Positions 19,701-29,230 of a DNA stretch of 64,000 nucleotides are shown one piece after another (position 1 is the first letter of the stretch; each line of letters opens with the position of its first letter). The notes beneath the pieces were generated by a model. The model was not told where the DNA came from. It made no database searches and saw nothing but the letters and a program-made list of their open reading frames with translations. Both the position numbers and the translations under genes were made by a program. The stretch is taken from contig NZ_PVTH01000001.1 of assembly GCF_003002875.1 (NCBI RefSeq), positions 248,001 through 312,000 of the forward strand, read 5' to 3'. Origin of the DNA: Arcticibacter pallidicorallinus. GTDB taxonomy: Bacteria > Bacteroidota > Bacteroidia > Sphingobacteriales > Sphingobacteriaceae.

Positions 19701-19995
19701 CAACGGTAAGGTTCCTGCATTCTTCTCCGCCGTTACCAGCGAATACGATACCAACTGGATGTACGATGCAGGTTACCTGAGAATCAAGAACATCAATCTG
19801 GGATACAACCTGCCCCTAAAAGCCAAATTCATCAACCGGGCACGCTTGTATGTATCCTGCGACAATGTGTATATGTGGGATAACTACTATCCGGGCTTCT
19901 CTCCCGAAGGCGCATCGCAGGATAACGCCTCTGCCGATTGGGGATCCTATCCGCAGGCACGCACATTATCTTTAGGTTTTACCGCAACATTTTAA
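16741..19995 (+). CDS. SusC/RagA-family TonB-linked outer membrane transporter
   Basis: 1084 residues. A signal peptide is followed by a carboxypeptidase-regulatory-like domain (VAGTVRDEKGESLPGVSV to VFSYVGYTPLEV, about 57-117), then the SusC plug signature (TEVVVIGYGTQSKGNNTGS, then DVLKDAASAAIYGSRGSNGVVLVTT) and a barrel ending ARTLSLGFTATF. It should import oligosaccharides through the outer membrane with its SusD partner, which starts 18 bp downstream. First gene of the locus, downstream of an operator-like repeat and divergent from the AraC regulator. The substrate is suggested only by the neighbours (GH2-type hydrolase, DUF5107 protein, sugar porter). Confidence 0.93.
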   Translation: MKRKLTFRSFIILMTIPAMCPLYGYSNNNLVGAAGAGGRQVRAEQRSGVLPQQVVVAGTVRDEKGESLPGVSVKIKNAPGGVSTDVNGRFSISVPNSNSTLVFSYVGYTPLEVAVGGRSSLNVVLKESSTALTEVVVIGYGTQSKGNNTGSIAKITSESIEERPIARIEQALQGQMAGVAIRNTSGAPGSDISIRVRGASSISGDATPLYVVDGVPLDNLSGINPADIQSIDVLKDAASAAIYGSRGSNGVVLVTTKRGKTGTPVITASAYTAVSNIERKVDVLDSDQWIEFNQKWLDRQWQINNPTQDPNATQEQRIAYAQSRAPQGTVYNTRQSLVPIRASYGIYDPYWGTDALEPIDWQDELFRSAPSRDIQLNASGATEALSYAISAGVFQQDGVVHASSFDRYSLRANLDAKINKFIRVGLVLAPSLGLREGANVDGKDNAVSRSLSYAGWALAGSGRMAGADPYKFYGEWGAGANNVSPYVQAVYNERLNRDVRMNSSFNATIDIANGLNVNALVGWNYRGNRERSYSPTWIQGTWDTSVPGERSSSRYTTVQGHSLLTQATMNYDKTFGDHNFNALLGIARETYNQENTDQGLSGFPNDKTWVFNKERATTVNFNTIGASENALLSYFSRLQYNYKSKYLFAASLRSDGSSKFGEKNRWGLFPALSAGWRIDQEDFLSSMDWLSTTKLSASWGQTGNDRIGNSTFVSNMAALNYVFGDNQAISNGYVVGNISNSLLRWEKTDSYNLGLDLGFLRDRFTLSAAYYYKKTSDLLLSAPVSLTTGFSNMMDNIGNVENKGFELELRTFNTVGAFKWNSGLNVTINRNKITKLGSGDADIRIGQGNTIIQRVGHAINSYYLLDAVGVLREADFDRDASGTWLAKVPVWSGQKPGDTRYRDANGDGRINASDYIVAGNYQPDFEWGFTNNFSYKSFDLSILLQGRVGGDLLAIGSRGWNRPTNDPKWLYMEQWLTKAYWSEEEPGNGKVPAFFSAVTSEYDTNWMYDAGYLRIKNINLGYNLPLKAKFINRARLYVSCDNVYMWDNYYPGFSPEGASQDNASADWGSYPQARTLSLGFTATF

Positions 19996-20013
19996 CGATC
20001 AATCTATCAGGAC

Positions 20014-21537
20014 ATGAAACCATTTAGAAATCATATAGTCACTGTAATGACCATGATGTCGGCTCTTTTAGTAAGCTGCGATAAGGACATTATAGATATC
20101 GATCCCATCGAGAACAATACCGCAAATGCCTTTTATCAAAATGAGATAGAGGCCAGGCAGGCCATCACCGGCATCTATGCGCGTCTCGGCAGAAACGGAA
20201 CCAATACCGATTTCGCCACCGACTACTACTGGCTGGCTTCCGAGAACCGTTCAGACCTGCTCTACTTGTCCGAAGGAACTTCCGCACAGAACGACCAGCT
20301 GGAGCTCCGGAAATACCTCATCTCTGCCAACTCAGGAACCGTTTCCGGTATCTTCGGAAGGCTTTACAGCCTGATCAAAGACGCAAACAGTTTATTGTTC
20401 AGAACCAAGGAAGGGGAGTACACCCGCTACAGGGCCGAAGCCAGATTCTTGAGAGCATTCGCTTACTTTGAACTGCTCCGCTCATTCGGTCCGGTTGCCC
20501 TCATCACCGAACCCATTGAAAACCGCGATGCCGTTGCTTTACCCCGGGAAGAACCGCAGGTCATCTATGCGCAGATCATCGCCGACCTGGAGTACGCAGC
20601 CGCGAACCTGAATAAATTCTATACAGGAGCCGATGCCGGAAGAATCGGCAGTGTGGCAGCCAATGCGCTGCTGGGCCAGGTGTACATGACAATGGCGGGA
20701 TATCCCCTGAATGATGCAACCGCATACGCTAAGGCGGAAAGCGTGTACGCCGGGATCATCGCCGACGTGGACACCCGCTTCAATCCCGACTATACCAAGC
20801 TTTTTATCCTCGCAAACGAGAACAAGAACGATATCTTCTCTATTCAGTTTGCCTCCGGCGGATCTAACGTAGGCTCCAGCCTTCCCGGTTTCATCACCAA
20901 CTCGCCCTCCTCCGGCTCTCCGTTCCCGGAGTGGACCTATGCCACTTACAATCTGCAGGGGCAGGACGTACGCGTGGATACCATGCTCGTCAACCGCATG
21001 AAGGCAAGAGGCGACAAGCGCCTGATGGCCAGCATCGATACGGGCTACTGGAACAGCACCAATGCCGCTACACGCAGCTGGGTAACACGTAATATCGTGA
21101 CCAAGTTCCTCGAAAAGGATAATACCAATACCACGATCAAAGCCTGGAATGACTTTCCGCGAAATTTTACGATCATCCGTCCAGCCGACGTATATCTGTA
21201 TTATGCCGAGGCCCTCATCGCCAATGGAAAAGCCGCTGCGGCCAAACCCTATGTGGATAAGCTGAGAACGCGTGCGGGTCTAACGCCCCTGGCTGCTGCT
21301 CCTACACTGGAGAATATCAAAGAAGAACGGAAATACGAGTTCATCGGAGAGGGAAGACGTTACTTTGACCTGGTCAGATGGGGACAGACAGAAGCCATCA
21401 ATACGCTGAGCGCTTTTGCAAGGCATTACCATTCCAATACGAACGGACAGCTGCCATCCGCAAAAGACCTGCTGCTGCCTATTCCTCAGAATGAGCTGAA
21501 CACCCGCAATAACTGGATCCAGAATCCCGATTATTAA
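20014..21537 (+). CDS. SusD/RagB-family nutrient-binding outer membrane lipoprotein
   Basis: 507 residues with lipoprotein signal (MMSALLVSCDKD, Cys at about 22). The TPR-like helical body shows the SusD marks ANAFYQNEIEARQAITGIYARL near the start, EARFLRAFAYFELLRSFG (about 143-160) and the C-terminal ENIKEERKYEFIGEGRRYFDLVRWG. It caps the SusC barrel at the cell surface and binds glycan. Co-transcribed with SusC (18 bp gap) and the GH2 gene (4 bp gap). Confidence 0.93.
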   Translation: MKPFRNHIVTVMTMMSALLVSCDKDIIDIDPIENNTANAFYQNEIEARQAITGIYARLGRNGTNTDFATDYYWLASENRSDLLYLSEGTSAQNDQLELRKYLISANSGTVSGIFGRLYSLIKDANSLLFRTKEGEYTRYRAEARFLRAFAYFELLRSFGPVALITEPIENRDAVALPREEPQVIYAQIIADLEYAAANLNKFYTGADAGRIGSVAANALLGQVYMTMAGYPLNDATAYAKAESVYAGIIADVDTRFNPDYTKLFILANENKNDIFSIQFASGGSNVGSSLPGFITNSPSSGSPFPEWTYATYNLQGQDVRVDTMLVNRMKARGDKRLMASIDTGYWNSTNAATRSWVTRNIVTKFLEKDNTNTTIKAWNDFPRNFTIIRPADVYLYYAEALIANGKAAAAKPYVDKLRTRAGLTPLAAAPTLENIKEERKYEFIGEGRRYFDLVRWGQTEAINTLSAFARHYHSNTNGQLPSAKDLLLPIPQNELNTRNNWIQNPDY

Positions 21538-21541
21538 CAAC

Positions 21542-24448
21542 ATGACTATGAGCATAAAACTGCCCACCATCTGCATGCTATTCATCGCCCTGCTGGCGAT
21601 GAATAGCCTTAAGGCGGATGTCATCCCTTTGCAAGGTACCTGGAAGTTTGAGATCGACCGGGAAGATAAAGGCGTCGACGGTAAATGGTTTAGCCGGAAC
21701 CTCGCCGATCAGATCAAACTACCCGGTTCTATGGCCGAAAACCGGAAGGGCGATCCCATAACGCTGGAGACAAAGTGGACGGGCAGCATTTACGACAGCT
21801 CCTTTTATTTCAATCCGCGGCTCGAAAAATACCGCCAGCCCGGCAATATCCATATCCCTTTCTGGCTCACTCCCGCAACGCATTATGTAGGTGCCGCCTG
21901 GTACCAGAAAGAGGTGACCATTCCCGAGGACTGGAAGAACAAGCACATCATCCTCAACCTCGAAAGGGCACATACCGAAACCAGGGTCTGGATTGACGAT
22001 CAGGAAGCAGGAACACGAAACTCCCTTGCCGCAGCGCATGTTTATGAGCTCAGTTCCCTGCTTAAACCCGGCAAACACCGCATCACCATCCGCGTCGATA
22101 ATCGCATCAAAGAAGTCAACGTGGGTCCCGATTCACACAGTATCAGCGACCATACCCAGGGTAACTGGAATGGAATCGTCGGGAGTATGTTCCTGGAAAG
22201 TACGCCACAGGTCTTTATTCAGGACATCCGCATCTTTCCCGACGTGGCCAACCGTAAGGCCCGGATAAAGATGCTCATCGCCAACCGCTCCGGCGCAAAA
22301 GTCAGCGGCGAGGTCAGACTGAGTGCCAAAAGCTTCAACGTAGCCGAAAATCATGAAACCGTTCCGCTCAGCGCCCGCTTTACGGCAGCACAATCAGACA
22401 GCACCGAACTGGATCTGGAACTCCCCTTCGGAGAAGGCATGCTGACCTGGGACGAGTTCGAACCGGCCCTGTACAGGCTTAAGGCGACACTCCTCAGCAA
22501 GGGACTCAGCACAGAAAAGCAGGTACAGTTTGGTATGCGCGATTTCAAAATCAAGGGAAAGCAGTTCCTCCTCAACGGCAGACCGGTGTTCCTGCGGGGC
22601 ACCCTGCATAATGCGGAAGCACCCTTGACCGGCTACCCGGAAATGAAAGCCGAAGGATGGGAGAAACTCTTCCGTACCGCGAAGCAATATGGCCTTAACC
22701 ATGTCAGGTTTCACTCCTGGTGCCCGCCTGAAGCCGCGTTTATCGCTGCCGACATCGTAGGGATCTTCCTGCAGCCCGAAGCGCCGAGCTGGCCGAACCA
22801 CGGACCGAAGATCGGCCTGGGGCAGCCTATCGACAAATACCTCTACGAGGAGACCGAGCGCATGATCCGCTCCTATGGCAACTACGCTTCCTATACCATG
22901 CATTCCGCCGGCAATGAGCCTGCGGGTAACCAGGTGAAGTATCTGAACGATTTCGTGGACTTCTGGAAAAAACAAGACCCGCGCCGGGTATATACCGGTA
23001 TGTCGGTCGGCGGCAGCTGGCCCGTTGTCCCTAATGCCGAGTTTCAGGTACGCGGCGGCGTAAGAGGCCTCCCCTGGAACAAAAGACCGGAAAGTATCAC
23101 CGATTTCCGGGAGGGTATAGCGCCCTTCAGCGTCCCTTTTATCGCACATGAAATGGGGCAGTGGTGCGTCTTCCCCAACTTTGAAGAGATCAAAAAATAC
23201 ACGGGCGTCTACCGCGCCAAAAACATGGAGATGTTCCGGCAGGATCTCCGCGACCAGGGCATGGGAGAGCAGGGACGCGACTTCTTTATGGCCTCCGGTA
23301 AATTGCAGGCGCTGTCCTATAAGCACGAAATGGAGAAGGCATTGCGGACACCCGGTTACGCCGGGTTCCAGCTACTGGGACTGCAGGACTTCCCCGGACA
23401 GGGAACCGCACTCGTCGGCCTCATTGACGCCTTCTGGGAGCCTAAAGATTATATCTCTGCCGAAGAGTTTTCGCGCTTCTGCAATTCCACCGTCCCTCTG
23501 GCGCGACTCTCCAAATTCGTGTTTACCAACAACGAGAACTTCCAGGCACAAATCGACCTCTTCCGTTCCGAGAAGAACGAGCTGCAAAACGGCCTTCTGC
23601 GCTGGAAGATAAAAGATGCTGCCGGCAAGGAGCTGAAAAGCGGAAGCTTCAGTCCCAAAACCTACGGCAACGGAAACGGCATGCCCGTTGGCAATATCGA
23701 CTTCTCATTAGCAGAAATAACACAGCCATCCCAACTGAACCTCGAAGTATCCCTGGATCAGACAGCCTTCGTTAACGACTGGAACTTCTGGGTGTATCCC
23801 GCTAAAACTCCCGAACCATCCCCGGCGGTCCATTACACCACCGAGCTGGATCAGAAAGCCAAAGATGTACTGAAGCGCGGAGGGAAGGTCTTCCTGAACG
23901 CCGCAGGCAAGGTAGTGAAAGGCAAGGAAGTGCAGATGTATTTCCAGCCCGTCTTCTGGAACACCTCCTGGTTCAAGATGCGCCCGCCTCACGTAACCGG
24001 AATGCTCATTCAGGAAAAGAGCCCCGCATTCGCGGATTTCCCAACCAGCTATCACAGCGATCTGCAGTGGTGGGACATCCAGCACAACGCCCAGCCCATG
24101 ATCCTCGAAGATTTCCCGGCAGGCTTTAAGCCGCTGATCCAGCCCATCGATACCTGGTTCCTGAACCGGCGACTGGCTTTGGTCTACGAAGCCAAAGTAG
24201 GCAAAGGAAAGCTTATGGTGAGCAGTGCCGATCTGCGTAAAGACACCGACGACCGCCCTGCAGCCAAACAGTTATTCTATTCACTGCAGAAATACATGGC
24301 TTCCGACAAGTTTAACCCGGCACAGGAAATCGATATCAAGGTCATCGAAGATGTATTCCGTACACCATCCCGGCAACAGTTCGATACCTACACGAAGGAC
24401 AGTCCGGATGAGCTGAAGCCCAATTCCAACAAGAACAAGGTAAAATAA
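21542..24448 (+). CDS. Glycoside hydrolase family 2-type enzyme
   Basis: 968 residues with an N-terminal signal peptide (to about residue 25), so exported. A jelly-roll sugar-binding domain (QGTWKFEIDRED; WYQKEVTIPEDWKNKHIILNLE; about 30-220) and an Ig-like domain (225-335) precede the TIM barrel (340-640: FLLNGRPVFLRGTLH, GLNHVRFHSWCPPEAAF). The acid/base is probably E459 in AGNEP and the nucleophile E537 in AHEMGQW. About 300 further C-terminal residues are beta-rich. Specificity within GH2 (galactosidase, mannosidase, glucuronidase and others) is not readable. It sits between SusD and the sugar porter and starts 4 bp after the SusD stop. Confidence 0.85.
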   Translation: MTMSIKLPTICMLFIALLAMNSLKADVIPLQGTWKFEIDREDKGVDGKWFSRNLADQIKLPGSMAENRKGDPITLETKWTGSIYDSSFYFNPRLEKYRQPGNIHIPFWLTPATHYVGAAWYQKEVTIPEDWKNKHIILNLERAHTETRVWIDDQEAGTRNSLAAAHVYELSSLLKPGKHRITIRVDNRIKEVNVGPDSHSISDHTQGNWNGIVGSMFLESTPQVFIQDIRIFPDVANRKARIKMLIANRSGAKVSGEVRLSAKSFNVAENHETVPLSARFTAAQSDSTELDLELPFGEGMLTWDEFEPALYRLKATLLSKGLSTEKQVQFGMRDFKIKGKQFLLNGRPVFLRGTLHNAEAPLTGYPEMKAEGWEKLFRTAKQYGLNHVRFHSWCPPEAAFIAADIVGIFLQPEAPSWPNHGPKIGLGQPIDKYLYEETERMIRSYGNYASYTMHSAGNEPAGNQVKYLNDFVDFWKKQDPRRVYTGMSVGGSWPVVPNAEFQVRGGVRGLPWNKRPESITDFREGIAPFSVPFIAHEMGQWCVFPNFEEIKKYTGVYRAKNMEMFRQDLRDQGMGEQGRDFFMASGKLQALSYKHEMEKALRTPGYAGFQLLGLQDFPGQGTALVGLIDAFWEPKDYISAEEFSRFCNSTVPLARLSKFVFTNNENFQAQIDLFRSEKNELQNGLLRWKIKDAAGKELKSGSFSPKTYGNGNGMPVGNIDFSLAEITQPSQLNLEVSLDQTAFVNDWNFWVYPAKTPEPSPAVHYTTELDQKAKDVLKRGGKVFLNAAGKVVKGKEVQMYFQPVFWNTSWFKMRPPHVTGMLIQEKSPAFADFPTSYHSDLQWWDIQHNAQPMILEDFPAGFKPLIQPIDTWFLNRRLALVYEAKVGKGKLMVSSADLRKDTDDRPAAKQLFYSLQKYMASDKFNPAQEIDIKVIEDVFRTPSRQQFDTYTKDSPDELKPNSNKNKVK

Positions 24449-25810
24449 ATGGCATACAGCCCTAAGCATCACATGAAAGAAACGTATAATAGTCGTTATA
24501 TTCTCGGTATATCGTTTATCTCCGCTCTTGGAGGATATCTATTCGGCTTTGACTTCGCGGTCATCTCCGGCGCGCTCCCCTTTCTGCGGGAGCAGTTTCA
24601 GCTCAACGCCTACTGGGAAGGCTTCCTGGCCGGCTCGCTGGGACTCGGATGTATGCTCGGCTGCCTCATTGCCGGAAAGCTGGCAGAAAAATACGGCCGT
24701 AAACCCGGACTAGCGCTAGCCGCAGTAATCTTCGCCCTCTCATCTCTGGGCATGGCCTTATCCACCGGACTGAACGTCTTCATCCTGATGCGCTTTGTCG
24801 CCGGCATAGGGGTCGGCATGGCCTCCATCCTGAGTCCGCTCTACATCGCCGAAATTTCCCCCGCCTCCGTAAGAGGGCGCAACGTCGCCATTAACCAGCT
24901 CACCATTGTTTTCGGGATCCTCATCACCAACCTGGTCAATTATAAGCTGGCAGGCTATGGCGATCAGGCCTGGCGACTGATGTTCGGCTTTGGCTTCATC
25001 CCTTCCGTGCTCTTTCTGATCGGCGTGGCCTTTCTGCCCGAAAGTCCCCGCTGGCTGATGGCCCATGCGCGGGAAGCACAGGCAGCAGCCATTCTGCAAA
25101 AGATCGGTAGTCGCGACTATGCAGTAAAAGCCGTTTCCGACTTCAAACAAAGTTTCAACAGCGGGCAGGCCCAAACCTTTTCCGCCGTATTCTCCAAAGC
25201 CGTTCGTCCCGCCATCACGATCGGTATTATTCTGGCCGTATTTCAGCAGCTATGCGGTATCAACGTCGTCTTTAATTTCACCTCTACCATCTTCGAATCC
25301 GTCGGTGCCGATCTCGACAGGCAACTCTCCGAAACCGTAGCCATCGGCATTGTCAACACCCTGTTTACCCTGCTGGCCATGTGGCAGGTCGACAAGCTGG
25401 GCAGAAGGCCGCTGATGCTGGCCGGCTCACTCGGCCTGGCCATCGCCTATCTGGTTCTGGCAGCACTGCTGCAGGGCCAGGCCGCCCCAATATGGATCAG
25501 CCTGGTCGTATTGATCGCCATAGCCCTGTATGCCACCTCCCTGGCGCCCGTTACCTGGGTGCTCATCAGCGAGATCTTTCCCAACCACATCCGGGGCCTG
25601 GCCTCTTCGGTCGCCATCGTATGCCTCTGGGGAGCGTATTTCGTACTCGTCTTCACCTTCCCGATCCTGGCCGAGCTATTGGGTACCTACGGTCCCTTTT
25701 ATCTCTACGCAGTGATTTGCCTGGCGGGATTTATTTTCATCAAAGCCCGGGTCAGGGAAACCAAGGGACAGACCCTCGAAGAACTGGAGAATAATTTCGT
25801 CGCACACTAA
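24449..25810 (+). CDS. MFS sugar porter (sugar/H+ symporter)
   Basis: 453 residues with 12 hydrophobic segments. Sugar porter signatures: FGFDFAVISGALPFL in TM1, KYGRKPGL in the loop 2-3, LPESPRWLM at the end of TM6, FQQLCGINVVFNF in TM7, KLGRRPLM in loop 8-9. It carries the monosaccharide freed by the GH2 enzyme across the inner membrane. The ATG at 24449 directly follows the GH2 stop; an internal ATG at 24473 (MKETYNSRY) is an equally likely start. Fourth gene of the locus. Confidence 0.92.
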   Translation: MAYSPKHHMKETYNSRYILGISFISALGGYLFGFDFAVISGALPFLREQFQLNAYWEGFLAGSLGLGCMLGCLIAGKLAEKYGRKPGLALAAVIFALSSLGMALSTGLNVFILMRFVAGIGVGMASILSPLYIAEISPASVRGRNVAINQLTIVFGILITNLVNYKLAGYGDQAWRLMFGFGFIPSVLFLIGVAFLPESPRWLMAHAREAQAAAILQKIGSRDYAVKAVSDFKQSFNSGQAQTFSAVFSKAVRPAITIGIILAVFQQLCGINVVFNFTSTIFESVGADLDRQLSETVAIGIVNTLFTLLAMWQVDKLGRRPLMLAGSLGLAIAYLVLAALLQGQAAPIWISLVVLIAIALYATSLAPVTWVLISEIFPNHIRGLASSVAIVCLWGAYFVLVFTFPILAELLGTYGPFYLYAVICLAGFIFIKARVRETKGQTLEELENNFVAH

Positions 25811-25821
25811 CAAGCATTTTC

Positions 25822-28800
25822 ATGAATCCTCCTATAGTAAAAGTATGGACCGAAAAGGTCACCATCCCGACGTATGAAACAGGCGCAGCGGACAAAAACC
25901 CGATGTTCTTCGAAAAAAGGATCTATCAGGGAAGCAGTGGCGTGGTATATCCCAACCCCATTATCGAAAAGATATGCGACGAAAAAATCGACCGCGACTA
26001 TCAGGCTGTCTTTCTCGAAAACGAATATATCAAGATCATGATCCTTCCCGAGCTGGGAGGGAGGGTGCAAATGGCCTGGGACAAAATCAAGGAAAGACAT
26101 TTCATCTATTACAACCAGGTCATCAAGCCCGCACTGGTCGGCTTATGCGGACCCTGGATCTCCGGAGGCATCGAGTTCAACTGGCCACAGCACCATCGCC
26201 CCAGCACCTTTGAGCCTGTAGACTTCAGCATAGAAGAAAATGCCGATGGCAGCAAAACCCTATGGGTTAACGAAGTGGAGAAGATGTTCCGCACCAAGGG
26301 CATGGCCGGCTTTACGCTGCATCCGGGCAAAGCCTACCTGGAGATCAAGGCGAAGTTGTACAACCGCACAGATCTGCCCCAGACCTTCCTGTGGTGGGCC
26401 AACCCCGCCGTCGCCGTGAACGACCACTACCAGTCGGTATTCCCACCCGACGTCAATGCGGTCTTCGACCACGGTAAGCGCGATGTGTCGACCTTTCCGA
26501 TAGCCACCGGAACGTATTACAAAGTCGATTACTCCCCCGGCACCGATATATCCCGCTACAAGAACATACCCGTGCCCACATCCTATATGGCTGTGAACTC
26601 CCGCTACAACTTTGTGGGCGGCTACGAACACGATACCCAATCCGGTTTATTACACGTAGCCGATCACCATGTCTCGCCCGGAAAGAAACAGTGGACCTGG
26701 GGAAACGGCGACTTCGGCAAAGCCTGGGACCGTAACCTGACCGACGAAGACGGACCCTACATCGAACTGATGACCGGCGTCTTTACCGATAATCAGCCCG
26801 ACTTCAGCTGGCTGATGCCCTACGAAGAAAAGTCCTTTACCCAGTACTTTTTACCCTACAGGGAGCTGGGAATGGTCAGGAATGCCAGCGAAGATCTCCT
26901 CTTGAGCCTGGATCTGGAAGGGCGGCAGCTGAGCCTCCGGATCTTTGCCACCAGCAAAATGAGCATTCAGGCCATCGTGCAGGTAAAAGGCTCCCCATTC
27001 ATCCGGCAGGAAATCACGCTGAGTCCCGAAAAGTCATACGAAAATGCCTTTGAACTCTGCATCGACGCAACAGAGCAGGATCTCCTCGTTCGCCTCCTGG
27101 ACGTAAACGGAGCAGAGCTGTTACGCTACGAACCCGCAGCAGATGTGGAAAGACCCATACCTGAAGCCGCCAAAGCAGCCAGGACGCCCGAAGAAACCGA
27201 AAATTGCGAGCAGCTCTTTCTAACCGGGCAGCATCTCGAGCAGTACCGCCACGCCACATTCAGTCCGGTTCCCTATTATACCGAAGCGCTGAGACGGGAT
27301 GCAGGCGATATCCGCAACAACAACGCCCTTGGAGCATGGTATTTACGCAGGGGGCAGTTTAAGAAATCGGAAGCCTTTTTCCGCAAGGCCATCGAAACCA
27401 TCACCCAAAGAAATCCCAATCCCTACGACGGCGAGCCCTATTACAACCTGGGCTTAAGCCTGAAATATCAGGGTCGGATGGACGAAGCCTACGAAGCCTT
27501 TTACAAAGCCAGCTGGAACAGCGCCTGGCAAGACGCCGCCTTTTTCTCGCTGGCCCAGATCAGCTTCCAGCGCTCAGAATATTCTTCCGCCCTCGGGCAT
27601 ATCCATGCATCCCTGGACCGTAACGCCCGCAATGCGAAAGCCTACGTGCTCAAAGCCCTTGTTCTGCGCAGCACAGGCCGTCCCGATGAAGCGCTACAGG
27701 TAGCCGAAACCGGCTTGCAACGCGATCCCTTCAATATCGGCCTGCTCTTTCAGAAATCAGGCAGCCTATCCGGTTCCGGTCAGCACGAGCATGCCGGGGA
27801 AGTCCTTCAAACCCTTCAATCACGGAGTCGCGGGTCGGCAAACACCCTGATCGAATACGCCGCCGACCTGGCTTGCTGCGGCGAATATGCGCAGGCCATT
27901 CAGCTCCTGTCGCATGTGCGGCCGGAAGAGCATCAAAATCCGATGCTGCTATACTACCTGGCTTACTATCATGAGCGCTCTGCCCAACACGAGGCGGCAC
28001 AGCAATACCAGGAGAAAGCCCAAAAGGCAGACCCCGCTTATTGCTTCCCCAATAAGCTCGAAGACATCCCGGTGCTGCAAATGGCCCTGCGCCTGAATCC
28101 CCGCGACGCGATGGCTTCCTATTACCTCGGCAACCTGTGGTACGACAAACGCCAATACCGGGAAGCCATAAAAGCCTGGGAGCATTCTGCCGCTTTGCAG
28201 CCCCGCTTCCCTACGGTATGGAGAAATCTCGGTATCGCACAGTTCAACCATTTGCAAAATCCGAAAAACGCCTTGCAATGCTTTGAGCGGGCCTATACGC
28301 TGAACAAAAACGATCACCGCGTCTTGATGGAGCTCGACCAGTTGTATAAGCGCTTGAATTACCCGCCCGCCAAACGGCTGGCCTTCCTCACCGAGCAGCT
28401 CGAAGTAGCCACGCAGCGGGACGACCTGTACCTGGAGATCGCAGCCCTGTATAACTTTCAGGGGCAATATGACCAGGCACATGCGCTGATCACCTCACGC
28501 AAGTTCCATCCCTGGGAAGGAGGAGAGGGGAAAGTGCCCGGACAATATCTCTACAGTCTGACCGGGATGGCCAAGCAACACCTCGGCAGTAACGCGCCCC
28601 AGTCGGCTATCGACTGCCTGATGGCAGCGCAAACCTACCCCGAAAACCTCGGCGAAGGGAAACTCTTCGGTGCGCGGGAGAACGATATCCATTACTGGCT
28701 CGGACGGGCCTATGAAAACCTGGGGCAGACGGCAGAAGCAACACAGTGGTATCAGCAGGCAGCAGTTGGAGCGTCAGAGCCCGGCGCCGCCATATTTTAC

Positions 28801-29151
28801 AACGACCAGCAGCCCGACAAAATCTTCTATCAGGGGCTGGCCCGCTACAAGCTGGGTGACAAAGCCGGCGCGGAACAGTTGTTTCATCATCTGATCCGTT
28901 ACGCTAAGGAGCATCAGGACGATGAGGTAAAGATGGATTATTTTGCGGTGTCTTTACCCAACCTGCTCGTGTTCGACGACGATCTGAGCCTTCGCAACCG
29001 GATTCATTGCCTGTACCTGCAGGGACTGGGCGAACTCGGTTTGTTCCGGAAGGAGGAGGCAGCAAAAACCTTCAATACGATACTGCAAATGGATGCCATG
29101 CACTTCGGAGCCAGGACCCACCAGCAAATGCTGGAGAGGAATGAGCCTTAG
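25822..29151 (+). CDS. DUF5107 domain protein with tetratricopeptide repeats
   Basis: 1109 residues, no signal peptide. Residues 1-350 are DUF5107, with an aldose-epimerase-like look (MILPELGGRVQMAWDKIK; GPWISGGIEFNWPQHHRPSTF; FLWWANPAVAVNDHYQSVFP). Residues 470-1100 carry many TPR-like helical pairs (NNALGAWYLRRGQFKKSEAFFRKAI is one; catalytic motifs are absent there). This two-part design is usual for the family. It starts 11 bp after the sugar porter, so it belongs to the locus. Function unproven; the epimerase-like domain suggests binding or conversion of a sugar or glycoside. It is probably cytoplasmic, acting after import. Confidence 0.82.
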   Translation: MNPPIVKVWTEKVTIPTYETGAADKNPMFFEKRIYQGSSGVVYPNPIIEKICDEKIDRDYQAVFLENEYIKIMILPELGGRVQMAWDKIKERHFIYYNQVIKPALVGLCGPWISGGIEFNWPQHHRPSTFEPVDFSIEENADGSKTLWVNEVEKMFRTKGMAGFTLHPGKAYLEIKAKLYNRTDLPQTFLWWANPAVAVNDHYQSVFPPDVNAVFDHGKRDVSTFPIATGTYYKVDYSPGTDISRYKNIPVPTSYMAVNSRYNFVGGYEHDTQSGLLHVADHHVSPGKKQWTWGNGDFGKAWDRNLTDEDGPYIELMTGVFTDNQPDFSWLMPYEEKSFTQYFLPYRELGMVRNASEDLLLSLDLEGRQLSLRIFATSKMSIQAIVQVKGSPFIRQEITLSPEKSYENAFELCIDATEQDLLVRLLDVNGAELLRYEPAADVERPIPEAAKAARTPEETENCEQLFLTGQHLEQYRHATFSPVPYYTEALRRDAGDIRNNNALGAWYLRRGQFKKSEAFFRKAIETITQRNPNPYDGEPYYNLGLSLKYQGRMDEAYEAFYKASWNSAWQDAAFFSLAQISFQRSEYSSALGHIHASLDRNARNAKAYVLKALVLRSTGRPDEALQVAETGLQRDPFNIGLLFQKSGSLSGSGQHEHAGEVLQTLQSRSRGSANTLIEYAADLACCGEYAQAIQLLSHVRPEEHQNPMLLYYLAYYHERSAQHEAAQQYQEKAQKADPAYCFPNKLEDIPVLQMALRLNPRDAMASYYLGNLWYDKRQYREAIKAWEHSAALQPRFPTVWRNLGIAQFNHLQNPKNALQCFERAYTLNKNDHRVLMELDQLYKRLNYPPAKRLAFLTEQLEVATQRDDLYLEIAALYNFQGQYDQAHALITSRKFHPWEGGEGKVPGQYLYSLTGMAKQHLGSNAPQSAIDCLMAAQTYPENLGEGKLFGARENDIHYWLGRAYENLGQTAEATQWYQQAAVGASEPGAAIFYNDQQPDKIFYQGLARYKLGDKAGAEQLFHHLIRYAKEHQDDEVKMDYFAVSLPNLLVFDDDLSLRNRIHCLYLQGLGELGLFRKEEAAKTFNTILQMDAMHFGARTHQQMLERNEP

Positions 29152-29230
29152 AAATGATGACCCCGAAAGATCATAAACTGACAGAACTATTTCACATACC
29201 GCTTGTTTATCAATAACTTAAAACAAGAAT

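Noticed and set aside
22394-23326. 310-codon open frame on the minus strand inside the GH2 gene
   Set aside because: It is fully contained in a gene with clear GH2 domains and catalytic residues; the translation has no recognisable domain. GC-rich codons on the plus strand create it.
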